Shown piece after piece: positions 16,993 to 27,136 of a DNA stretch of 64,000 nucleotides. The position numbers and the translations under genes were made by a program. The stretch spans positions 62,001 to 126,000 of the forward strand of contig NZ_BCPT01000011.1 in the NCBI RefSeq assembly GCF_001544095.1, given 5' to 3'. Under the pieces are notes generated by a model, which ran no database searches, had not been told where the DNA came from, and was given only the letters and a program-made list of their open reading frames with translations. The stretch comes from Enterococcus casseliflavus NBRC 100478 (GTDB lineage Bacteria > Bacillota > Bacilli > Lactobacillales > Enterococcaceae). Position 1 is the first letter of the stretch. Every line of letters begins with the position of its first letter.

Positions 16993-17358
16993 TTGACTTG
17001 TATTTTTTGTACTGTCTCAAAACATGCGATCATTGAAAACGAACGCTTTTATGCGATCGCTGATAAGTACCCCGTCACCCCTGGACACTTGCTATTGATC
17101 CCCAAAGCGCATCGCAGGGATTATTTTGCTCTCACCCAAGAGGAATTACAAGACTTGCAGGCTTTGTTGCAGGAAGGCAAAGCCTATTTATTGGAAACCT
17201 ATCGACCAGACGGCTTCAACATCGGCTTCAATTGCGGGGAGGCTGCTGGACAGACGGTCTTTCATTGCCATTGTCATTTGATCCCACGTTACCAAGGCGA
17301 CGTGGAGCAGCCAAAAGGCGGCGTTCGAGGCGTGATTCCTAACAAGCAAGCCTACTAA
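16993..17358 (+). CDS. HIT-family nucleotide hydrolase
   Basis: 121 residues. Two N-terminal cysteines (CIFC) and two in CGEAAGQTVFHCHCHLIPR; the last segment is the HIT signature His-x-His-x-His with the nucleophile His in the middle. Members hydrolyse or transfer nucleoside monophosphates (AMP-lysine, ApnA type) in the cytosol. I choose the TTG at 16993 because AAGGAG lies nine bases upstream and the product then begins TCIFC, as in homologues; an ATG at 16954 would add 13 residues but has no site. Convergent with the LicT-type gene across a shared terminator. Confidence 0.88.
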   Translation: MTCIFCTVSKHAIIENERFYAIADKYPVTPGHLLLIPKAHRRDYFALTQEELQDLQALLQEGKAYLLETYRPDGFNIGFNCGEAAGQTVFHCHCHLIPRYQGDVEQPKGGVRGVIPNKQAY

Positions 17359-17406
17359 ACACAAAGAAGCCGTTTCTCCAGCAAAGGGAAACGGCTTCTT
17401 TGTGTT
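17358..17406. terminator. Bidirectional terminator
   Basis: 19-base arms AACACAAAGAAGCCGTTTC (17358-17376) and its complement (17388-17406). Ends the HIT gene (plus) and the beta-glucoside operon (minus). Confidence 0.88.
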
Positions 17407-17423
17407 TGTTAAAATGAGGACGC

Positions 17424-18272
17424 TTAGGAATTGATCGCTGAATGATTCATCAATCGATTGATATGAACGCCTAGATAGACGATTTCATTGACAGGGATCT
17501 TCGTTTGGTATTCTTTATCGATATAGGCTTTGACTTTTGTCGCGATCTCCATAGCATTCGGATAAAGAGCCCACATTTGACGGTATAGTCCTTCATCATC
17601 TTCTTGCAGCAGACCATCCAAAAAGAATCGGTCAACGAAGAAACGCACGTGGGTGATAAAGCGATTGTAATGGATCGAATTGGTGTTGACGTCTTGCTGG
17701 ATCGAGTAGCGCACCATATTGACGATCAACCCGATCAATTTGGCCTTTTTCAACCCATCTTGATTTTCCTCGGTGTTCGACTGGGCATTGATCAAATGAA
17801 ACGCGATATTGGAGGCTTCTTCTTCTGGCAGCTCAATTTGATACTGCTCTTTCAACAAACGTAGTGCCTGTTCGGCGGCTCGAAATTCATCTGTATAGTA
17901 ATTCTTGATTTCCCAATAGAGCCGATTCGTCACACTCAAGCCTTTTTGCTGACGTTCTACAGCAAAGTGCAAGTGATCCGATAAGGTGAGGTAAATCGTT
18001 GAATTTAGCGGATATGGCAGCATTTTTTGCGCCAGCTGGACGATTTCTTTGGTCATTTCAAAATAGTACAACGGAATCTCATCCACTAAATCGGCAAACT
18101 GACCTGATTTTTTTTCATCGATTGGCAGAAAAACTTGATCGATCTGGGTATCGGCTATGCTGTCGCCGACTTTTTTTCCATAGCCGATGCCTTTCCCAAG
18201 TGCAATCATTTCTTGGCCTTCCTTATCAACAAGTACGACACTTGAATTTAAGACTTTCTTGATGTAAATCAT
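17424..18272 (-). CDS. licT: BglG/LicT-type transcriptional antiterminator
   Basis: 282 residues. The N-terminal CAT RNA-binding domain (about 1-55: IKKVLNSSVVLVDKEGQEMI then GKGIGYGKKVGD) is followed by two PRD domains with phosphorylatable histidines (for example LSDHLHFAVER and HLINAQS in PRD1, FITHVRFF and GVHINRL in PRD2). It binds a RAT hairpin to block the leader terminator when the beta-glucoside PTS is active. It is the last gene of the operon it should control; the RAT lies at 21745-21774. This makes a positive feedback loop. The symbol is by homology; bglG would be equally fair. Confidence 0.93.
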   Translation of the reverse strand: MIYIKKVLNSSVVLVDKEGQEMIALGKGIGYGKKVGDSIADTQIDQVFLPIDEKKSGQFADLVDEIPLYYFEMTKEIVQLAQKMLPYPLNSTIYLTLSDHLHFAVERQQKGLSVTNRLYWEIKNYYTDEFRAAEQALRLLKEQYQIELPEEEASNIAFHLINAQSNTEENQDGLKKAKLIGLIVNMVRYSIQQDVNTNSIHYNRFITHVRFFVDRFFLDGLLQEDDEGLYRQMWALYPNAMEIATKVKAYIDKEYQTKIPVNEIVYLGVHINRLMNHSAINS

Positions 18273-18292
18273 GCACTCTCGCTCCTCACTGT

Positions 18293-19795
<1,503 letters not shown>

Positions 19796-19803
19796 TCATT
19801 TGT

Positions 19804-21636
19804 TTAGACGAGCGGTGCGATCGATAGGACACCATGGTCACTTTGCTCATCGGTTGATTCGATCGTTTTGACCGTAAAGTTTTCTTGATTGGTGACCACA
19901 CAGATCACGATTGGATCAAAACCAGCTGCTTTGATGGCATCTAGATCAAATTGAATCAGCGGTTGCCCTTGTTTCACTTGATCCCCCGCTTTTACGTAAG
20001 GGGTAAAGTGTTTGCCTTCTAATTGGACGGTATCCAAGCCGATATGAAAGAGCAGTTCTGCACCATTACGGGTTTTTAACCCGATCGCATGGTTGGTTTC
20101 AAACAACATCGTGATCTCGCCATCTTCTGGTGCGATCAATTCGCCAGACGTCGGGATGGTCCCGAACCCTTCTCCGATCATACCGCTTGAAAAGACTTCA
20201 TCGTTGACTTCAGATAAAGCTACCACTTGCCCATCTACTGGTTTGCTCAATACTTCGGCTTTGGGATCGGCAACAGTCGTCTTATTTTCTACCACTTTGT
20301 CTTTAAATAAGAAAAGGACAAGGACAAAAGAAACAGCAAAGGATACTCCTAACGTGACCAATGCCCACACAAGATTCATCGGGTTGGCTTCATCCACGAA
20401 CATAGTGATACTTGCTAGACCAGGGCCAACTAATGCGAAGGCCTTGATGGCAAACAAACCAGCCACCGCTCCACCAACTAGGCTGGAAGCCATCACGCCG
20501 TAAAGCACTCGTTTATGCAGGATCGTCACCCCATACAAAGCAGGCTCGGTGATGCCAAAAAGGGCGGAGATGCCTGCAGAAACAGCGGTTGAACGAAGTT
20601 TTTGGTCTTTGGTCCGAACACTCACCGCAAAACAAGCACCAGCTTCTGCAATGTTATGTGCCAATGAGGCAGGCAAGTATAACAGCTCTGCCCCCATCTC
20701 ACTCATGGACGAAACAGCATAGGGAATCATGGCTTTGTGCATACCAGTAACCACCATCAATGGTAAAACAGCTGCTAAAATCCCTGTTGCCACCCAACCT
20801 AAATGGGCATACAGCCAAATGATCGCTGCTGAAAAAATCGTTCCGACTTCAAAGCCTAATGGGCCTAAAATCAATAAAGCAACTGGAACCGTAATAACTA
20901 AGCTCATCATCGGAACAAAGAAGATACGGATCGGTTTTGGTGAGATTCGGGTAAATAGCTTTTCAATTTGAGCGTAAAATAAAACCGTTAAAATGGCTGG
21001 AAATACTTGTGACGCATAGGCGATATTTTGTAAACCGAAGCCCATGAACGTTGCGCCATCTGTCAATAGTGTCGTTAGTTCAGGCAAAATCAAGGCACCG
21101 ACAGCGGAAACCGCCACCAATTGGTTGACCTTTAATTTATTTGCCGTGGTGATCGCCACTAAAATCGGTAAGAAATACAATGGTGCACCACCGATCAGAT
21201 TCAAAATTTGATACGTCTGGCTCGTATTGTCCATCAATCCAGTGACAGAAGCAAGTAACAGTAAGGATTTCAAGACGCCCCCACCAGCGACCGCTGGAAT
21301 CAACGGTTGAAAAATCGAGATAATAAAATCAAGCAGGACCGCACCCCACGATTGTTTTTGTTTGCCTTCACTTCCTCCATCCGCTGTTAGCTCATGACCT
21401 AACACGTTCATAACCTCATCATACACTTCGACGACATCATTGCCGATGATGACTTGGCATTGGACATTTTGTCGCACCCCAATCACGCCATCGACTTTTT
21501 CCAAGGCATCTTTTTGTACGAGGCTATTGTCTTTTAAGGTAAAGCGCAAGCGTGTGGAGCAATGTTCCAAATGTGCGATATTTTCTTTTCCGCCAATCAA
21601 CTCAACGATGGCAGTTGCCGTTTCTTTTACATTCAT
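19804..21636 (-). CDS. bglP: Beta-glucoside PTS enzyme IIBCA
   Basis: 610 residues, domain order EIIB-EIIC-EIIA. EIIB active Cys is in ENIAHLEHCSTRLRF (about residue 26). EIIC spans about residues 100-450 with ten or so membrane segments and includes GITEPALYGV. EIIA of the glucose type holds the phospho-His in LLFHIGLDTVQLEG (about residue 545). It imports and phosphorylates aryl-beta-glucosides or cellobiose and, in the absence of sugar, phosphorylates and inactivates the LicT-type protein. First gene of the operon, behind a cre/promoter/RAT leader. Confidence 0.94.
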   Translation of the reverse strand: MNVKETATAIVELIGGKENIAHLEHCSTRLRFTLKDNSLVQKDALEKVDGVIGVRQNVQCQVIIGNDVVEVYDEVMNVLGHELTADGGSEGKQKQSWGAVLLDFIISIFQPLIPAVAGGGVLKSLLLLASVTGLMDNTSQTYQILNLIGGAPLYFLPILVAITTANKLKVNQLVAVSAVGALILPELTTLLTDGATFMGFGLQNIAYASQVFPAILTVLFYAQIEKLFTRISPKPIRIFFVPMMSLVITVPVALLILGPLGFEVGTIFSAAIIWLYAHLGWVATGILAAVLPLMVVTGMHKAMIPYAVSSMSEMGAELLYLPASLAHNIAEAGACFAVSVRTKDQKLRSTAVSAGISALFGITEPALYGVTILHKRVLYGVMASSLVGGAVAGLFAIKAFALVGPGLASITMFVDEANPMNLVWALVTLGVSFAVSFVLVLFLFKDKVVENKTTVADPKAEVLSKPVDGQVVALSEVNDEVFSSGMIGEGFGTIPTSGELIAPEDGEITMLFETNHAIGLKTRNGAELLFHIGLDTVQLEGKHFTPYVKAGDQVKQGQPLIQFDLDAIKAAGFDPIVICVVTNQENFTVKTIESTDEQSDHGVLSIAPLV

Positions 21637-21682
21637 AATTTTCTTCTCCTTTAATTAGTTTTCCTTTGTTGGCCAAACAAAG

Positions 21683-21774
21683 AAAAAAGCAGGCAGCACC
21701 TACAAAAACATTGAACGGAATCCAACGATCCCTTCCATGTTTTTTATAGGTCCTGCCTGCATTACCAGTCACAT
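21683..21774 (-). promoter_or_regulatory. RAT antiterminator and terminator of the bglP operon
   Basis: Minus-strand leader: ATGTGACTGGTAATGCAGG then CAGGACCTAT (plus 21745-21774) matches the RAT consensus. Its 3' half is the first arm of a terminator with arms at 21689-21710 and 21738-21760 and a run of Us (plus 21683-21688). Binding of the LicT-type protein should prevent termination. Confidence 0.88.
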
Positions 21775-21792
21775 GCCTGTTTTATTACTTGC

Positions 21793-21824
21793 ATAATACC
21801 ATGCTTTATTTGAAAACGCAACCA
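21793..21824 (-). promoter_or_regulatory. bglP promoter with overlapping cre site
   Basis: Minus-strand -35 TTGCGT (plus 21816-21821), 17-base spacer, -10 TATTAT (plus 21793-21798). A cre-like 14-mer, TGAAAACGCAACCA on the plus strand (21811-21824), one base off consensus, covers the -35, so CcpA should repress initiation during growth on preferred sugars. Confidence 0.78.
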
Positions 21825-21972
21825 CCGTTTGAAAAATATTTTGCTAAGCCTTTTGCTGAAACGAGAAGTTTGCTACACTTAGTGGATAATCAGTTGTTTC
21901 GTCTTCCTTGGCTTGCACCAGAAGCAAGAAGAACATCGCTGGCTAAACGTATCACAAGAAAGGATGAATCGG

Positions 21973-22896
21973 ATGACTTCATTGAATCACTCACTGCATG
22001 TTGCCGTCCCAACAGCATTTGATCATACAGAAAGACTTGACACGAAAAGGACGATCGCTCATATCTTGCAATTGCAAAAGCAAGGGATCAAATCGGTTTT
22101 GGTGTGCGGCTCCACCGGTGAACAGCACTCATTTACCTTGACAGAAAAAAAACAGCTCCTACATGCCTTAGCGCAAGAAACCAGCTGGGCAGCCGATTTC
22201 GAAGTCCTCTTCGGTTTAGCTGGCATCGTATTTCATGAAACGGTCGCGTTGGCAGAAGCAATTAGCAAAAATCCCCGAATCGATGGTGTGGTTTTAGGCT
22301 TTCCCCCTTATCTTTGCCTGACCCAAAAGGAAGCTGTGCTCTATGCTCAGGGATTGATCCATACTTGCGAAAAACCAGTTATTTTATACAACAATCCCCG
22401 CCGCACGGGCTTTGATTTATCTGCAGAAAGCCTCTTGACCTTGATCGCTGACCCTCGGGTGATCGGCTTAAAAGAAGCTGGCAGGAAGGAGCGAGTGCCT
22501 CAACTAAAAACAAAGACGGCTGCCGATTTTCGTTTTTATGCTGGTGGTGAAGCGGACTTGGCGGAAAAGGTCGCACTAGGGTTTAACGGGCTGTCATCAA
22601 TGGCAGGAAACCTTTGTCCCAAGGAGATCCAGGTGATTTGGCACGGCTTATTGAAAGGTGATGCAACGATTTCTACGTCGAATGAATGGCAGAAAATGGA
22701 ACAAGCAGCTGCTGGCGATCCAACCAATACCATCAGTTACCTTCCGTGGCTCAAGCAGCAAATCACCATTGATGGACAGCCCTTTGGCTTTTGTCGTCAG
22801 CCGCTAGGTCTAGCAACAATTGATCGGTTTGGCACTGGCTCAATTCCCCCTCATCTAGCACATGAAAGGCAGGAGAACCAGACAAATGAAGATTGA
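21973..22896 (+). CDS. DapA/NanA-family aldolase-lyase
   Basis: 307-residue TIM-barrel class I aldolase of the dihydrodipicolinate synthase/N-acetylneuraminate lyase superfamily. The substrate loop is VCGSTGEQHSF, the Tyr is in ILYNNPRRTG, and the Schiff-base Lys is in GLKEAG. The family acts on pyruvate-derived substrates; which reaction this one performs is not clear, and its shorter or divergent C-terminus argues against housekeeping DapA. I choose the ATG at 21973 because of its distance from AAAGGA; an ATG nine bases upstream sits too close. Its stop overlaps the next gene by 11 bases. Confidence 0.85.
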   Translation: MTSLNHSLHVAVPTAFDHTERLDTKRTIAHILQLQKQGIKSVLVCGSTGEQHSFTLTEKKQLLHALAQETSWAADFEVLFGLAGIVFHETVALAEAISKNPRIDGVVLGFPPYLCLTQKEAVLYAQGLIHTCEKPVILYNNPRRTGFDLSAESLLTLIADPRVIGLKEAGRKERVPQLKTKTAADFRFYAGGEADLAEKVALGFNGLSSMAGNLCPKEIQVIWHGLLKGDATISTSNEWQKMEQAAAGDPTNTISYLPWLKQQITIDGQPFGFCRQPLGLATIDRFGTGSIPPHLAHERQENQTNED

Positions 22897-23545
22897 TCCA
22901 CCGATTGATCCACAACTAAAGCACTATATTGAAAGCTCCATCATCCCGCAATACAACCAATTGGATAGCAGTCACTCCCCGGCGCACGTCCACCAAGTGA
23001 TCCAAAATAGTTTTGAAATTGCTGAAACATTGCCTGTTGACCTGAATGTCGTCTATACGGTAGCTGCCTACCATGATATCGGCTTGCTCTATGGCCGCAA
23101 AAACCACGAAAGCAATTCCCGCCAGATCGTTGAACAAGATGCTGTGTTGCCACGCTTTTTCTCTCCTCCAGTCATTTCAATGATCGGCGAAGCTGTAGAA
23201 GATCATCGCGCCTCGCTGCCCTATGAGCCTCGCTCGCTTTATGGCAAAATTATTTCCGAAGCCGATCGCGACTTAGATTTTGAGCGAATCCTCAAGCGTA
23301 CCTTGCTTTTTGCTTATGAGAAAAAGCAGCTGACAGATTTAGAACAATTGCATCATGAAGCGTATCAGTACATTTCAAAGAAATACGGTCCTCAAAGTGA
23401 GCTGAAGGTTTGGTTGGATTATCGCAAAAACCAAGACGGTTTGGCGATCATCTATCAAAAATTAGCACAACCTGAAAGCTTCCGTCACTCCTTTGAAAAA
23501 ATCGTGCCATTAGTTATCGCTACAAGCAAAGAAACTGACGATTGA
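22886..23545 (+). CDS. HD-domain phosphohydrolase
   Basis: 219 residues. HD superfamily metal site: His in DSSHSPAHVHQV, the HD doublet in VAAYHDIGLLYG, and further His/Asp in VEDHRAS and EADRDLDF. Cytosolic metal-dependent phosphohydrolase, often acting on nucleotides; substrate unknown. Translationally coupled to the DapA-like gene by an 11-base overlap with GCAGGAGA as ribosome site. The start at 22886 is preferred over 22862, which lies deeper in the upstream gene. Followed by a hairpin terminator. Confidence 0.85.
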   Translation: MKIDPPIDPQLKHYIESSIIPQYNQLDSSHSPAHVHQVIQNSFEIAETLPVDLNVVYTVAAYHDIGLLYGRKNHESNSRQIVEQDAVLPRFFSPPVISMIGEAVEDHRASLPYEPRSLYGKIISEADRDLDFERILKRTLLFAYEKKQLTDLEQLHHEAYQYISKKYGPQSELKVWLDYRKNQDGLAIIYQKLAQPESFRHSFEKIVPLVIATSKETDD

Positions 23546-23578
23546 CACTTTGATCCAGCACCAGACTTCAAATAGGAA

Positions 23579-23623
23579 CCCTCTGAATCAGCGTTGCAGT
23601 TGTGTCTGCACTGAATCAGAGGG
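23579..23623 (+). terminator. Terminator of the lyase-HD operon
   Basis: CCCTCTGAATCAG (23579-23591) against CTGAATCAGAGGG (23611-23623), one mismatch, with an inner TGCAG/CTGCA stem and a following CTTTT. Confidence 0.75.
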
Positions 23624-23823
23624 CTTTTACTGTTATTCTAAACGTTCTTTCTCCACTAAAATCCCCCGCCCCTTCGCTGCTCCTACGCTCCTATTCAAAT
23701 CAAAGGGCAGCAAGTGGTTTTCTTCAATCAACAGACGCCCCTTCTAAATAACCTTCCTTTTTTCACCGAATTTACTCTTTGTAAGCAAGATAGTTTGCTG
23801 AAAATAAAAAAAGTGGTATTTTT
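23624..23823. other. Intergenic region before the carotenoid operon
   Basis: No gene seen. The 3' part holds TTGCTG (about 23791-23796), a 16-base gap and TATTTT, a plausible promoter for the operon beginning at 23860; its start point would fall in or beside the palindrome at 23824-23843. Confidence 0.45.
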
Positions 23824-23843
23824 ATTTTATCAAGTGATAAAAT
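23824..23843. promoter_or_regulatory. Perfect palindromic operator of the ABC-crtNM-tetR operon
   Basis: ATTTTATCA (23824-23832) and its exact complement TGATAAAAT (23835-23843) with a two-base centre. It lies between the predicted -10 and the GGAGG ribosome site of the first gene. Size and symmetry suit a TetR-family dimer, and a TetR gene closes this operon, so autoregulation is the simplest reading (inference). Confidence 0.7.
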
Positions 23844-23859
23844 ATTAGGAGGAATCGTT

Positions 23860-24924
23860 ATGTTTTTGGCAATCAATGAAATACGCCATTCCAAATTGCG
23901 TTACGCCCTAGTTACAGGGGTCATGTTTTTAATCGCCTATTTGGTCTTTTTTTTAACTGGGTTAGCTTATGGGTTGGCTCAAGATAATCGGATGGCAGTC
24001 GACAAATGGGAGGCAGATCAAATTTTGTTGACCGAAGAAGCAAATGATAATTTAAACATGTCGATGCTTCCTCGCAGTCTTTATGATGAAGTCGATGCAC
24101 CAGAAAAAGCAGTTTTGGCGCAAACCGCTGGAGTTCTGACCAAAGAAGACAACGGTGAAAAAGTCGATGTCACCTTTTTCGGCATTGATCCAGATCAATT
24201 TTTAGCACCCAATATTACCGATGGCGAGATGTTTGCTTCAGATGATGAAGCGGTCGCCGACAGCAGTATTGAGGAAGAATACGGGATTTCCATTGGTGAC
24301 ACCATCAAATTAGCAGGCAGTGACAAAAAATTAAAAATCGTCGGTTTTACAGATAACGCCCGCTTCAGTGTCGCTCCGGTCCTCTACACGTCGATCGGTG
24401 CCTATCAAGAAATTCGTTTTGAAAAAGAAGATGATTCTGAAAATGCCCGTATCAACGCGATCGTGACTCGTGGCAAAATCAAAGAAGTGCCAGATGATCT
24501 GGTCGCTACGGATATCAGCAAATTTATTAATGAATTGCCTGGTTACAACGCGCAAGTGCTGACTTTTGGCTTTATGATCGGGTTCTTGATCGTGATCGCT
24601 GCCATCGTTATCGGAATTTTCATCTATGTGCTAACGATGCAAAAATCAGAAATTTTTGGTGTCATGAAAGCTCAAGGGATTTCTAGCCGCTACATTGCTT
24701 TTTCGGTGATCGCCCAAACGTTCTTATTGGCAACCTCGGGTGTTTTGATCGGTGGTTTGGCAACGATCGGTACCGCTCTCGTGTTACCTGCGGCAGTGCC
24801 ATTCCAAATCAATCTATTATTCTTTGCTAGTATTAGTGTCATGATGATTCTGATTGCGATGCTAGGTGCTTTCTTCTCGGTGCGAACGATTGTAAAAATC
24901 GACCCATTGAAAGCAATCGGATAG
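23860..24924 (+). CDS. FtsX/MacB-type ABC permease
   Basis: 354 residues with the FtsX-like topology: one N-terminal span (about 18-38), a large extracytoplasmic MacB-like domain (about 40-225) and three C-terminal spans (about 238-262, 286-307, 318-345) ending in the conserved VRTIVKIDPLKAIG. It forms an exporter or mechanotransmission complex with the ATPase encoded next. Resembles the DevC/HrtB class of heme or lipid exporters. First gene of the carotenoid operon, ribosome site AGGAGG. The association with crtN-crtM is unusual and suggests a role in membrane lipid or pigment handling. Confidence 0.88.
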   Translation: MFLAINEIRHSKLRYALVTGVMFLIAYLVFFLTGLAYGLAQDNRMAVDKWEADQILLTEEANDNLNMSMLPRSLYDEVDAPEKAVLAQTAGVLTKEDNGEKVDVTFFGIDPDQFLAPNITDGEMFASDDEAVADSSIEEEYGISIGDTIKLAGSDKKLKIVGFTDNARFSVAPVLYTSIGAYQEIRFEKEDDSENARINAIVTRGKIKEVPDDLVATDISKFINELPGYNAQVLTFGFMIGFLIVIAAIVIGIFIYVLTMQKSEIFGVMKAQGISSRYIAFSVIAQTFLLATSGVLIGGLATIGTALVLPAAVPFQINLLFFASISVMMILIAMLGAFFSVRTIVKIDPLKAIG

Positions 24925-24935
24925 GAGGAAAAAAC

Positions 24936-25652
24936 ATGAGTGCCATTGAATTCAAACAAGTCAAAAAATCATTTAAAGATGGGGACGCGACAATTGAAGC
25001 CTTGAAAGAAACCAACTTTTCGGTAGAAAAAGGCGAATTTGTCGCCATCATCGGTCCTTCTGGCTCTGGGAAAAGTACCTTTCTAACGATCGCCGGTGGT
25101 CTGCAAGCCCCCTCTGAAGGCGAAGTGTTTATCAATGACGAACCCTTCAGTAAACAAAAAGAAAAGCAACGGGCAAAAACTCGTTTCAAAAAGATCGGCT
25201 TTATTTTACAAGCTTCCAACCTTGTCCCTTTTTTGACGGTCAAAAAGCAACTCCAATTAGTGGATAAGGTCAGCAAAGAAACCCAAGAGCAATCAGCAAC
25301 TGAATTGTTTGAACAACTTGGGATCGAAAAGCTGCAGAACAAATACCCCGATGAGCTTTCTGGTGGTGAAAGACAGCGTGTGGCTATTGCCCGAGCGCTC
25401 TATCATGATCCCACCATCATATTGGCAGATGAACCAACGGCGAGTCTTGATTCAAAAAAAGCCGTCGAAGTCGTCAAAATCTTAGCAAAAGAAACCAAAG
25501 AAAAACAAAAAGCCACCATTATGGTGACCCATGATACCCGTTTAACAGATTATTGTGATCGGGTTCTCGTCATGAAAGATGGCGTTTTAGAAGAAAAAGA
25601 ACACACGAAAAAAGAAGCCGAATCAGATGATTCGCAGAAGGAGCAAGCATGA
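24936..25652 (+). CDS. ABC transporter ATP-binding protein (LolD/HrtA-like)
   Basis: 238 residues. Walker A GPSGSGKSTF (about residue 38), Q-loop ILQASNLVPFL, signature LSGGERQRVAIARAL, Walker B ILADEPTASLD, and switch His in MVTHDTRL. The C-terminus is a highly charged Lys/Glu tail (about residues 212-238). Pairs with the FtsX-like permease 11 bases upstream. Its stop overlaps the crtN start by 4 bases (ATGA), so transporter and pigment synthesis are co-translated. Confidence 0.93.
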   Translation: MSAIEFKQVKKSFKDGDATIEALKETNFSVEKGEFVAIIGPSGSGKSTFLTIAGGLQAPSEGEVFINDEPFSKQKEKQRAKTRFKKIGFILQASNLVPFLTVKKQLQLVDKVSKETQEQSATELFEQLGIEKLQNKYPDELSGGERQRVAIARALYHDPTIILADEPTASLDSKKAVEVVKILAKETKEKQKATIMVTHDTRLTDYCDRVLVMKDGVLEEKEHTKKEAESDDSQKEQA

Positions 25653-27136
25653 AAAAAATTATTGTTGTCGGTGCGGGCGTGTCAGGATTAGCTGCTGCTG
25701 TCCGTTTGCAAAAACTTGGCTATGACGTCACCCTCTACGAAAAAGAAGGTCAACCTGGGGGCAAAATGAATCAGATCAAGGAAAACGGCTTTACCTTTGA
25801 TGTGGGCCCCACCATCGTTATGATGCCTGAAATTTATCGTGAAGTGTTTGAATTTGCTGGCGTTGATCCGAATGACTATATTCCTATGGAGAAAGTCGAT
25901 CCGATGCTGCAGCTGTATTTTGCCCAAGACGAACCGCTGACCTTCTCAAATGACTTAGTAGAATTGACCAAAACGCTAGAAGCGATCTCAGAAGAAGATG
26001 CTCAAGGCTATTTTGCCTTTTTAGCAGATATTTACAAACGCTATGTGATCGCCAAAGAGTCCTTCATCACCAAGTCGTTTCGGACATGGCGAGATTTTTA
26101 CAATCCCAAATCATTATGGGCAGGGTTAAAGCTGCGAACGTTTAGTGACGCCTACTCTTCCATTTCTAAATTTGTCAAAGATGATCGCCTGCGCAAATCA
26201 TTGGCGTTTCAAACCTTGTATATCGGTGTCTCCCCTTACCAAGGGCCGTCCCTTTATACGATCATCCCTATGATCGAGTTGATGTATGGGGTCTATTTCA
26301 TCAAAGGCGGCATGTATACGTTAGCCACTGGGATGGCACGTTTGTTGCAAGAATTAGGCGGTACGATCCATTACAATACGCCGATCGATGAATTATTGAT
26401 CGAAAACAAGCAAACCAAAGGCGTTCGTGTCAATGGAGAAACGATCACCGCAGATGCCGTGATTTGTGCGGCTGATTTTCCTTATGCCATGGAAAGCTTG
26501 ATTCCTGATGAATCAAAACGCGGCAAATACACCAATCAAAAAATCGCTTCGATGGATTACTCTTGTTCTTGTTTCTTGCTTTATTTAGGTCTGGACAAAA
26601 AATATGAGGATAGCGCACTCCACAGCATTTATTTTGCCAATGATTTCAAACGCAATGTAGACGATCTTTTCGAGGCTGGCAAGCTGCCAGAAGATCCTTC
26701 CTTCTACTTGTATCGTCCAACCCTGAAAGATGCTTCCTTAGCACCTGATGGTCAAGAAGGTCTTTATGTTTTAGTCCCAGTACCTGAATTATCTAAATTT
26801 GATCAATGGACGGATGAAACGATCCAAAGCTACCGCCAGCAGATCATTGGATTATTAAAAGAAAAAACGATCTTTACGGATATTGATGAACACATCGTGT
26901 ATGAAAAAATGTATACGCCAGATACGTTCAATGATCGGTTCAATGCCTACAACGGTGCGACATTTGGCTTGAAACCGACCTTAGCCCAAAGCAATTACTA
27001 TCGTCCCCATAATAAATTTGATTATGCAGAAGGCCTATACTTCTGCGGCAGCAGTACGCATCCAGGAGCGGGTGTGCCAATCGTGATGCAAAGTGCCAAG
27101 TTAGCTGTGGAGGAGTTGTTAAAAGATGACCGTTAA
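25649..27136 (+). CDS. crtN: 4,4'-diapophytoene desaturase
   Basis: 495-residue FAD-dependent carotenoid desaturase, membrane-associated. N-terminal dinucleotide motif VVGAGVSGLAAAVRLQKLG with downstream GQPGGKM; C-terminal family block YFCGSSTHPGAGVPIVMQSA. It introduces double bases of conjugation into C30 diapophytoene, giving yellow 4,4'-diaponeurosporene in staphylococci and enterococci. The next gene supplies its substrate. No crtO/P/Q genes are present here, so the pathway should stop at the yellow stage, matching pigmented enterococci. Overlaps the ATPase by 4 and crtM by 11 bases. Confidence 0.96.
   Translation: MKKIIVVGAGVSGLAAAVRLQKLGYDVTLYEKEGQPGGKMNQIKENGFTFDVGPTIVMMPEIYREVFEFAGVDPNDYIPMEKVDPMLQLYFAQDEPLTFSNDLVELTKTLEAISEEDAQGYFAFLADIYKRYVIAKESFITKSFRTWRDFYNPKSLWAGLKLRTFSDAYSSISKFVKDDRLRKSLAFQTLYIGVSPYQGPSLYTIIPMIELMYGVYFIKGGMYTLATGMARLLQELGGTIHYNTPIDELLIENKQTKGVRVNGETITADAVICAADFPYAMESLIPDESKRGKYTNQKIASMDYSCSCFLLYLGLDKKYEDSALHSIYFANDFKRNVDDLFEAGKLPEDPSFYLYRPTLKDASLAPDGQEGLYVLVPVPELSKFDQWTDETIQSYRQQIIGLLKEKTIFTDIDEHIVYEKMYTPDTFNDRFNAYNGATFGLKPTLAQSNYYRPHNKFDYAEGLYFCGSSTHPGAGVPIVMQSAKLAVEELLKDDR

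Noticed and set aside
24690-25342. Minus-strand frames of 89 and 167 codons opposite the ABC transporter genes
   Set aside because: Antisense to genes with complete ABC motifs; composition is that of a shadow frame.
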